A stretch of DNA of 64,000 bases from Gammaproteobacteria bacterium. Lineage in GTDB: Bacteria > Pseudomonadota > Gammaproteobacteria > GRL18. Below the pieces are notes generated by a model. It made no database searches. It saw nothing but the letters and a program-made list of their open reading frames with translations, and was not told where the DNA came from. Shown one piece after another: positions 57,184-64,000 of the stretch. The stretch is taken from assembly GCA_026994225.1 (NCBI GenBank), contig JALWRI010000097.1, positions 16,995 to 80,994 of the forward strand. Reading direction: 5' to 3'. Numbering within the stretch: position 1 is the first letter of the stretch; every line of letters starts with the position of its first letter. The position numbers and the translations under genes are program-made.

Positions 57184-58704
57184 TTATGTAAAGAGAGAAA
57201 GTAGAATTTTGGGTATGCTGGATGGACGTTTTTGTAAATGTTGTGCAGTATGTCTATACAGTATACGGCTTTGTTTATTTGGCTTGCTAAGACCTAAATA
57301 TTGCAAAATAAACCGATATTGTTGTGTTTTACTTAAATAATGTACCCCAAGACGTGCCAAACAAGACAAATCTACAATACAAGCATGTTGTTGACGTATG
57401 GAATGAAAGCCTCCTCGTGGACAATCTATCCAATAGAGAAGCTGTGTATCAGGATAGCTTTGTAATAGTAGATTGCGCCATTTAATATCATGGTGAAAAA
57501 AATAGGCATGATGCGCATTGCGTAATTGTTTGCTCAATTGTTGGCTAAGAGCAGCGATAATTTGATCTTTTTGAGTACAACTTGATAACACACTTTGTTC
57601 AGCTATTTCCTGTAGTGTATCCGTATGGGGAAGTGCTTGAGTAACAATAAAAGCCGCTTGCAAGTGGCCTAAAAAACGTAATTCCCCCACTGCCAGAACG
57701 TTTAATGTAGGAATATTTAGTTGTTGCAAAAAATGATAGCTACTGGCTTCTTGCATCGCTTTGCTACGTGACATCCAATGATAAGGGCGTTGTCTACTAT
57801 ACACATAACGTTTAATATAAACGGTTTTTCCATTTGCCAGGGTATGGGCAAAGCAGTTAGTAATAGTCGATTGCGATACTGCAACCCCTCGTTCCCAGCT
57901 TTTCCAATCATATTGTGTAAATAATGCTTGTAATAGGGTTTGCCATTGAGGATGGTAATAGATTTTTTCACCATGCCAACATAAAGGTAAAGCATGTAAG
58001 GGATAATAACAGACTGTGTCGTAAGGATTTTTCCAAGTTACGGATAGATGTTTTTGAACTAATAATTGCCTAATATATTGATATAAGGTATGCCTTTGGC
58101 TAAGGGTGAGATAACTATATTCAAAATAATGTTGTAATAATTGTGGTACATACTGGGCAAGCAGTTGACAATCTTCAAGTAAACGAAATAAATGACGAAA
58201 ATTTCTTAATCGTTGATAAAAAAATAACCGCAAAGGGTAAATACGCATATCAGCAATATCAATGAGTGCATACTGTTGATCCGTTTGATATAAAATATTA
58301 CCTAAATGTAGGGAACGAAAAAAAATACCTTGAGCATGTAAGGTGGCAATATAGCGACCAAGTAAGGCAATATAATATGCTCTTTTACTAGTTGGCTGAG
58401 AAAGTATTGCACGTAAGGTTTCCCCTGTTAAAGCGGGGTATTGCAATACCCAGGTATCTTGATAACGCCATACAGCACGTACTTGTACACTACAAATCCC
58501 TTTTTTTTGTAATATTTTGGCATGGTGTTTAAAACGTAAAGCATAAGGATAAAAGGTAGCAGAAGAAAAAAAGCGGCGATGTCGAAAAATTTTGATAATA
58601 TTCCCTTGTGGATCTTGATAAACTTTCACCCCTCGATGATCGGCTTCTAAAATACGTGCATCTTTGATTAATTGTTGTAATTGTTCAGTATTAAGCCGTT
58701 GCAT
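57184..58704 (-). CDS. Tandem kinase-like protein, WaaP/InaA type
   Basis: 506 residues with two kinase-like domains. The second (about 280-480) is WaaP/InaA-like with a catalytic loop FFHHDIKWRNLLLQ and metal-binding Asp in YWIDCPRGG. The first (about 20-230) has FFRSLHLGNIL at the same place, with Phe for His and Ser for the catalytic Asp, so it is likely inactive on that criterion. WaaP phosphorylates heptose in LPS core. Five bases separate it from msbA. The first domain resembles short toluene-tolerance-type proteins, from memory. Confidence 0.8.
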   Translation of the reverse strand: MQRLNTEQLQQLIKDARILEADHRGVKVYQDPQGNIIKIFRHRRFFSSATFYPYALRFKHHAKILQKKGICSVQVRAVWRYQDTWVLQYPALTGETLRAILSQPTSKRAYYIALLGRYIATLHAQGIFFRSLHLGNILYQTDQQYALIDIADMRIYPLRLFFYQRLRNFRHLFRLLEDCQLLAQYVPQLLQHYFEYSYLTLSQRHTLYQYIRQLLVQKHLSVTWKNPYDTVCYYPLHALPLCWHGEKIYYHPQWQTLLQALFTQYDWKSWERGVAVSQSTITNCFAHTLANGKTVYIKRYVYSRQRPYHWMSRSKAMQEASSYHFLQQLNIPTLNVLAVGELRFLGHLQAAFIVTQALPHTDTLQEIAEQSVLSSCTQKDQIIAALSQQLSKQLRNAHHAYFFHHDIKWRNLLLQSYPDTQLLYWIDCPRGGFHSIRQQHACIVDLSCLARLGVHYLSKTQQYRFILQYLGLSKPNKQSRILYRHTAQHLQKRPSSIPKILLSLFT

Positions 58705-58709
58705 TATTA

Positions 58710-60467
58710 TTACGTATTTTGACTACGATACAAGCGAGAATATAATCCTTGCGTATGGAGTAATTGTTGATGGCTACCTATTTCTTGAATGTGGCCTTTA
58801 TCCATTACAATAATACGATCAGCTTGTTCGATAGTAGAAAGACGATGGGCAATAATAAATACGGTTTTATTCTGCCCTAATATTTTTAATGCTTGTTGTA
58901 TTTTTTGTTCCAAATGGGTATCTAAAGCACTACTTGCTTCATCCATAATCAAAATAGAGGCTTTTTTCAAAAAAGCACGGGCAATTGCCAAACGTTGACG
59001 TTGTCCACCCGATAAACGTACCCCATTTTCACCAATTAAGGTATCTAATCCTTCTGGCATAGCATTAATAAAGTCTATAGCTTGTGCTTGTGTAGCAGCT
59101 TCAATGATGCGTTCTTCACTGACACTACAGTCTCCATAACAAATATTTGCTCTTACGCTATCATTAAACAAGACAATATCCTGACTAACATAAGAAATGG
59201 CCTGTCGTAATTGCAGTAAGGAAATAGTAGTAATATCTGTATTATCAAAGAAAATATGCCCTTGATTGAGTTCATAAAAACGTGGTAGCAAATTAGCTAT
59301 AGTGCTTTTTCCACTTCCGGAAGGACCTACCAAGGCAATGGTTTCTCCCGCTGTGACTGATAAGTTAAAATTATCCAAAACTTTGTTTTTATCATCATAA
59401 GAAAAACAGATATTTTTAAACTCAATATTTGGTATTTTGGTCTCTGATAATCGTTTTGTTCCCTTATCGTGTTCATTTTCAGTATCAATAAAAGAAAAGA
59501 TACTTTCTGCTGCTGCAATCCCTTTTTGTAATTTATCATTAATTTTAGTTAAGCGTTTAATAGGGGGAAACATTAAGGTCATAGCCGTAAAAAAACCGAC
59601 AAATTCTCCAGCGGTTAATTCTCCAGCCAACGATTGTGTTCCCGCATAGTAAATAATGATAGAAAGTGCCGTAGCAATTAAAAACATTACTAAGGGGGTT
59701 AATGTTTCCACTGCCATAGTTAGTTTCATAAGTGTTTCACGTACATATTCATTAAAATGTTTAAAACGTTGTCGTTCATATTCTTGCCCCTGAAAGACTT
59801 TAACGACTTTATGTGCGGTGATGGCTTCTTCGATCACATGCGTCATGTCGCCCATATATTCTTGTTGATAACGGTTTAATTTACGTAATTTACGGCTAAA
59901 AAAGTGTACTGTAAAAATAATTAATGGCATAACAATAAAAATAATAAGGGCTAATTCCCAATTATAGTAAAAGACTAAAATTAATAAACCCAGGGTAGTC
60001 AGCCCATCTCGTACTAAGGTAATTAAAGCACGGGTGGTTGCCGTCATTACTTGTTGTACATCAAAAGTTAATTTAGAAACGATATTACCGGTTGCATGAT
60101 GATCAAAAAAACTGACGGGTAATGTGAGTATTTTATTAAACATTAATTTTCTTAAATCTGCAACCACTCGACTTGAGACCCATTTAATGGCTACTTCACT
60201 TACATAACCACTGATTCCCCGAATAAAAAATAATACCATCAAGACGATTGGCATAATAATAATCATTTGCTCGTTTTTTTCAACGAATAGTCGATCAATA
60301 AGTTGATCGAGCAGTGCAGGCAAAGCCGGTTCAGTTGCAGCACCTATTGCCGTAGCAATTAACGATAAAAGAAAAATACGCCAATAGGGTTTTACATAGC
60401 TTAAAAGACGTAAATATAAGGTTTTACCACTTAAATGATGATAATTAATAGAATCTGTTTGAGTCAT
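58710..60467 (-). CDS. msbA: Lipid A export ABC transporter MsbA
   Basis: 585 residues, one half-transporter with six membrane helices (about 25-320) fused to an ATPase. Walker A is GPSGSGKST, the signature LSGGQRQRLAIARA, Walker B ILIMDEASSALD and the switch IAHRLST. It flips lipid A-core across the inner membrane as a homodimer. It is first in the operon with the WaaP-like and glycosyltransferase genes, which supports the MsbA call over other exporters. Confidence 0.93.
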   Translation of the reverse strand: MTQTDSINYHHLSGKTLYLRLLSYVKPYWRIFLLSLIATAIGAATEPALPALLDQLIDRLFVEKNEQMIIIMPIVLMVLFFIRGISGYVSEVAIKWVSSRVVADLRKLMFNKILTLPVSFFDHHATGNIVSKLTFDVQQVMTATTRALITLVRDGLTTLGLLILVFYYNWELALIIFIVMPLIIFTVHFFSRKLRKLNRYQQEYMGDMTHVIEEAITAHKVVKVFQGQEYERQRFKHFNEYVRETLMKLTMAVETLTPLVMFLIATALSIIIYYAGTQSLAGELTAGEFVGFFTAMTLMFPPIKRLTKINDKLQKGIAAAESIFSFIDTENEHDKGTKRLSETKIPNIEFKNICFSYDDKNKVLDNFNLSVTAGETIALVGPSGSGKSTIANLLPRFYELNQGHIFFDNTDITTISLLQLRQAISYVSQDIVLFNDSVRANICYGDCSVSEERIIEAATQAQAIDFINAMPEGLDTLIGENGVRLSGGQRQRLAIARAFLKKASILIMDEASSALDTHLEQKIQQALKILGQNKTVFIIAHRLSTIEQADRIIVMDKGHIQEIGSHQQLLHTQGLYSRLYRSQNT

Positions 60468-60725
60468 TGCTTATATCTATGAGTAACGCATTTTAAAAGG
60501 CATTGTCGCTGATCTTGGATGAGAGTGCAACGGCTTGTGATACAGTTTTTATCAAAGCTATTAAAAAAACAGTAGCAAAAAACCTGTCTCTTCAGGGCAG
60601 GGATCAGCAACTTGGCCGCATTGCTTTTTCTCTCTGTTATGCTAAACTACTTTCATACCTCTTTCTGTGTAGGTAGTCGTCCACAAGGACAAAGAGGGAA
60701 GGATGTCAATGAGGGAATAATATCG

Positions 60726-61376
60726 ATGTTTAAAAAAATAGTCCTGCTATTTGGTTTTTATTTTTATCTTTCTTCTAGTGTTGCTGCTATATCCGGGATA
60801 TGGAGCGATGATACGAATAGCTACTGGATGTTTTATGAAGATCAACGTAGTCATTTTGTGCTTGCTTTGCATTTTGATCAAAGTTTAACAGAAATGTTGG
60901 TGCTAACTGGAAACATCGTTAATGACAGTAGTTTGGCACTGCAAACAGTGCGTGGTGAAAGCGCAACATTGACTGCAAATGTTGCACAAAAAACCTTTAG
61001 CGGGCGTTTTAGTACAGTAGAAGGTAATCAAGATATTAATGCAAACCTGGTTATTGAACGTAATCCAAGTGAATTAGATGGTTTATGGTTGAGTGATATA
61101 AATCATTATCAGTTATTAATGACTATCAATTCCTCTGTGGATGAAGCACTGACTGCTCCTACTATCATCGTTGATATAAATAATGATTTCACAACATTTA
61201 ATATTTATTTTGGAAACAATGGTACAACCCAATTTTCAGGTGCAAATATACAATCTGCCAGTGATTTATTAACTATCAGCTTTATTACATCCATTAAGGG
61301 GGAAGGAAGTTATATCAGTGCAGGAGGACCTATAGGCTCTAATCGGAGTGATTTTACTCTGGATAAAATATTATAA
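60726..61376 (+). CDS. Secreted protein of unknown function
   Basis: 216 residues. A signal peptide (MFKKIVLLFGFYFYLSSSVA, about 1-20) opens the chain, and a GAGGGAA site eight bases upstream fixes this ATG rather than an earlier in-frame one at 60612. The mature part is beta-rich and Cys-free, with paired GIWSDDTNSYWMFYED and GLWLSDINHYQLLM segments that look like an internal repeat, a Trp-rich small sandwich. No family is recognised. The 258-base gap before it separates it from msbA on the other strand. Confidence 0.72.
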   Translation: MFKKIVLLFGFYFYLSSSVAAISGIWSDDTNSYWMFYEDQRSHFVLALHFDQSLTEMLVLTGNIVNDSSLALQTVRGESATLTANVAQKTFSGRFSTVEGNQDINANLVIERNPSELDGLWLSDINHYQLLMTINSSVDEALTAPTIIVDINNDFTTFNIYFGNNGTTQFSGANIQSASDLLTISFITSIKGEGSYISAGGPIGSNRSDFTLDKIL

Positions 61377-61832
61377 TTATTTATCCCGTTTTCTGCGGGG
61401 TTGAAAAACAGTAATAGATCGAACGATTTGATTATAAGGTAAGCGTTGTAAATCGCCAAATTGTTGCTGTGCCTGCTGTAATAACTGCTGTATATCTGGC
61501 ATATCATCAATATGTTGTGCAGCAATAAGCACTTTTTGTATTCCTAACAGCCCACCTATTTGCAGTTTTAATTCTTGTGCATGAGGAAGGCTCTCATTGC
61601 TTGCAAGAGGAGTTCTTTTGAGTGCAAAATGGGCAATTTCCTGTAAATGGGTGTGTAATACCTGACAGCATTGCCAAGCATCCGTATTACTACAGGAAAT
61701 ACCTATACGATCTGCAAGATAAAAATTCTCTGCATGGGAACAGCGGAAATAACGGGAAAATACCGCCTTGGAATAAATACAAGGGCGAGTATTTAACTGC
61801 TGGTAAGTGGTGTGATAATTCTCTTCATCCAT
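61377..61832 (-). CDS. Unrecognised small protein
   Basis: 151 residues from the ATG at 61832 (a GTG at 61865 adds 11). It has a run of cysteines in the N-terminal half (CIYSK, YFRCSHAE, CSNTDAWQCCQV) and a helical Gln-rich C-terminus. Membrane helices are absent. It ends at 61377, directly behind the stop of the secreted-protein gene on the other strand, and probably shares a transcript with the next small gene. No function is assigned. Confidence 0.6.
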   Translation of the reverse strand: MDEENYHTTYQQLNTRPCIYSKAVFSRYFRCSHAENFYLADRIGISCSNTDAWQCCQVLHTHLQEIAHFALKRTPLASNESLPHAQELKLQIGGLLGIQKVLIAAQHIDDMPDIQQLLQQAQQQFGDLQRLPYNQIVRSITVFQPRRKRDK

Positions 61833-61848
61833 AAGTATAGAGTATGGA

Positions 61849-62091
61849 TCATTTTTCCCATTCACGCAAAATGGGTTTTTCCCTTATTTCTTGTAAACGC
61901 TCTTCTGCTTCGAGCTGATTTTCAGCGAAAACAATCTTATAAATACTTTTATCCTCTATATCTTGTAGAGTACGTTGTTCTCTGACAAAATTTTTTGCAG
62001 CCTTAAATTGTTTAAATTGTTCTATTAATTCCAGATTTTTTACTAAATTACTGGGGCTGGGTAATATTTTATACACAAAATAAATAGCCAT
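61849..62091 (-). CDS. Short conserved-looking hypothetical protein
   Basis: 80 residues: IYFVYKILPSPSNLVKNLEL, then EQFKQFKAAKNFVREQR, then YKIVFAENQLEAEERLQEIR. The strand-helix-strand order and the final VFAxxxxEAEERL resemble a small proteobacterial family seen before, of unknown role. It precedes the Cys-rich gene on the - strand, just upstream of the acyl-AMP ligase gene, which is divergent. Confidence 0.62.
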   Translation of the reverse strand: MAIYFVYKILPSPSNLVKNLELIEQFKQFKAAKNFVREQRTLQDIEDKSIYKIVFAENQLEAEERLQEIREKPILREWEK

Positions 62092-62133
62092 AGTATGATC
62101 ACCAATGATGTATTATATAATATAAGTATCAAA

Positions 62134-62161
62134 CGCTACTTTAAGTTGGGGTAAAGTAGCG
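62134..62161. promoter_or_regulatory. Perfect ten-base inverted repeat before the acyl-AMP ligase gene
   Basis: CGCTACTTTA and TAAAGTAGCG flank an eight-base centre. It lies 61 bases before the ligase ATG in the divergent gap. No T-run follows, so an operator is as likely as a hairpin. Confidence 0.5.
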
Positions 62162-62222
62162 AAAAACAAGAGTGGGATAATCTTATATTCCTAATAATAA
62201 TTAATAATCAAGGGATGGGAAT

Positions 62223-64000
62223 ATGGCAGATAAAGATCAGCCATTAATGGGTGTAGAAGATCATCAAGATAAAGAAATAGTGATTACCATTACGACTTTA
62301 CTTGATTTAATTCAGCAACAGGCTAAAATATTTGGAGATAAAAATGCTTATTTGTTTTTATATAATGGGGAAGAAGAAGCCGAGCGTATTAGCTTTTCCC
62401 AATTAGATCAACAATGTCGTATTGTAGCCGCAGGTTTACAGCAAATTACCGATCCTGGGAATAGAGTGCTACTGCTTTTACCACAAAGTATAGAGTATGT
62501 TGTCTGTTTTTATGCCTGTTTATATGCCGGTTTAATTGCCGTACCCGCATACCCTCCTCGTTCAGCCCGTAATTTACCCCGTATTCAGGAAATAGCAAGT
62601 GATGCACAAGCAAGTGTAGTGATCAGTAGCACGGGTATTTATCAAAAATTTGATACCTTATTGAGTGATATTCCTGCTTTACGGCAATTACAATGGCGTA
62701 CCCCCGAACAATTAGCTAAAACCCGGAACAAATGGAAAAATCCACATCTTGATACGGAAGATATTGCTTTTTTACAATATACCTCTGGATCGACCTCTAG
62801 CCCTAAAGGGGTAATGGTAACACACGCTAATTTATTAAATAATCAACGCTGGATAGCCAAAGCAGCAGGCAATACCGATCACAGCATTATAGTTAGTTGG
62901 TTACCGTTATTTCATGATTTAGGGCTAATAGGGATGATGATCCAAAGTCTCTATTTGGGTGCTTTGTGTGTGTTAATGTCCCCTATGAGTTTTATACAAC
63001 GTCCTGCACGTTGGTTAGAAGCGATACATCATTATCGGGGTACTTTTACCGCAGCACCTAATTTTGCCTATGATTTATGTGTTGATAAAATAAGTGATGT
63101 TAAAGCATTAGACTTATCGTGCTGGAAAGTAGCCATCAATGCTGCAGAACCTGTAAACGCTAAAACATTACAAAACTTTACACAATATTTTGCACCCGCA
63201 GGATTTTCGGCAAAAGCTCTTTGTCCCTGGTATGGATTGGCAGAAGATACGCTCATTGCTACAGCGAGTAGTCCTGATGATTTACCATTAATACGTTATA
63301 TTGATGCGTTAGCTTTAGAACAACAGCAATTTATAGAAGTAGATGTTGATCATCCCCATGCTAAGGCAGTGGTAAGTTGTGGTATAGCTTCAATAGGCGA
63401 TACGCTGCATATTGTTGATCAGATAAGCCACATACCATTAGCAGAACGACAAATAGGAGAAATATGGATTGCTGGTTCAAGTGTTGCAAAAGGTTATTGG
63501 CAACATGAAATAGCAAGTGCTAAAACCTTACAAGCCAGCTTACAAAGTGAAGACCACAAAACGCCCTATTTACGTACCGGTGATTTAGGATTTTTATGGG
63601 ATCAGCAATTATATGTTTGTGGACGTATAAAAGATGTCATTATTATTCGGGGACAAAATTATTATCCACAAGACATTGAATGGGTTGTAGAACAGAGCCA
63701 TCCATCTTTACGACCCGCAGCTAATGCAGCATTTACTGTTGACTTGTCAGATACTCAAACCTCAGCAGATCAGTTAGTGCTAATTCAAGAAGTACAACGA
63801 CAGGCACTAAAAAATTTAGATAAAAAGGGGATTTTTCAGGCAATCCGCTTTGCTGTGGCAGAAACCTTTGGTTTGCAAGTTTCTGCCATCGTTTTATTAT
63901 CTCCTATGACTTTACCTAAAACCAGTAGTGGTAAGGTACAACGTCATGCTGGTAAAATAGCGTTTGAACAACAAACATTAAAAGTCCTCGCTGATTGGCA
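62223..64000 (+). CDS. Fatty acyl-AMP ligase (FAAL-like), 3' end outside window
   Basis: 592 complete codons to the right edge, still open. It is an ANL-superfamily adenylating enzyme: P-loop YTSGSTSSPKGVMVTHANL, SWLPLFHDLGLIG, WYGLAEDTL in the A5 block, the hinge RTGDLG, GRIKDVIIIRGQNYYPQDIE in A8 and the catalytic Lys in LPKTSSGKVQRH. These match FAAL enzymes that load fatty acids onto carrier proteins rather than CoA. A strong purine-rich site (AGGGATGGGAAT) precedes the ATG. If the chain continues into carrier or condensation domains, it would start a hybrid lipopeptide/polyketide gene. Confidence 0.85.
   Translation, partial: MADKDQPLMGVEDHQDKEIVITITTLLDLIQQQAKIFGDKNAYLFLYNGEEEAERISFSQLDQQCRIVAAGLQQITDPGNRVLLLLPQSIEYVVCFYACLYAGLIAVPAYPPRSARNLPRIQEIASDAQASVVISSTGIYQKFDTLLSDIPALRQLQWRTPEQLAKTRNKWKNPHLDTEDIAFLQYTSGSTSSPKGVMVTHANLLNNQRWIAKAAGNTDHSIIVSWLPLFHDLGLIGMMIQSLYLGALCVLMSPMSFIQRPARWLEAIHHYRGTFTAAPNFAYDLCVDKISDVKALDLSCWKVAINAAEPVNAKTLQNFTQYFAPAGFSAKALCPWYGLAEDTLIATASSPDDLPLIRYIDALALEQQQFIEVDVDHPHAKAVVSCGIASIGDTLHIVDQISHIPLAERQIGEIWIAGSSVAKGYWQHEIASAKTLQASLQSEDHKTPYLRTGDLGFLWDQQLYVCGRIKDVIIIRGQNYYPQDIEWVVEQSHPSLRPAANAAFTVDLSDTQTSADQLVLIQEVQRQALKNLDKKGIFQAIRFAVAETFGLQVSAIVLLSPMTLPKTSSGKVQRHAGKIAFEQQTLKVLADW

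Noticed and set aside
60508-60608. Inverted repeat GCTGATC..GATCAGC in the gap after msbA
   Set aside because: Seven bases separated by about 87 bases is expected by chance in AT-rich sequence, and no T-run or promoter box sits with it.

Overview
The window is AT-rich (mid-30s % GC by eye, not computed) and almost fully coding. Gene order and families point to a gammaproteobacterium: ygfB-pepP-ubiH-ubiI beside zapA with a 6S RNA gene downstream of zapA, a divergent tesA/ybbA pair, fxsA-groES-groEL, and msbA beside lipopolysaccharide-type genes. Many two-component and c-di-GMP proteins plus the low GC suggest a Thiotrichales/Beggiatoaceae-like organism. That assignment is inference.

Layout. 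0-5 kb: hybrid histidine kinase (cut by the left edge), response regulator-kinase, and a large unrecognised protein. 5-9 kb: Sel1-repeat protein, LolD/YbbA-type ATPase, tesA, pncB and a lone ABC-2 permease. 9-14.3 kb: 6S RNA, zapA, a coiled-coil partner, then ygfB-pepP-ubiH-ubiI. 14.5-35.1 kb: one long + strand run of eight tightly packed genes. It holds a diguanylate cyclase, a degenerate CHASE2 sensor kinase, a single-domain receiver, a giant protein with two PgsC/CapC-like membrane domains, a membrane-anchored beta-rich protein, a small secreted protein with candidate active-site histidines, an 1810-residue exported protein ending in a barrel-like region, and a 1401-residue HEAT-repeat/PgsB-CapB (Mur-ligase type) fusion. 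I read this as a Gram-negative poly-gamma-glutamate-like (amide-linked polymer) synthesis and export system with its own signalling genes.

35.1-46.8 kb: a - strand operon matching the poorly understood GAK gene set: ATP-grasp, HprK-related kinase, amphi-Trp and CofD-like proteins, plus a SixA-Nudix fusion, a PhoU-like/APH fusion, a Nudix hydrolase, a metallophosphatase and a histidine phosphatase. dsbD lies at its upstream end. It converges on the polymer locus, with 42 bases between the two stop codons. 46.9-49.7 kb: fxsA and groESL with a perfect CIRCE (HrcA) operator. 49.8-51.4 kb: ArsR regulator, UPF0718/ArsP-type permease and a thioredoxin-like protein.

51.5-60.5 kb: an eight-MCE-domain LetB/PqiB-type protein with two half-size LetA/PqiA proteins, then glycosyltransferase, tandem WaaP-like kinase and MsbA, all envelope lipid functions. 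60.7-64 kb: three small unrecognised genes and the start of a fatty acyl-AMP ligase cut by the right edge. No tRNA or rRNA gene, insertion sequence or CRISPR array was seen, and no gene-free stretch exceeds about 260 bases.
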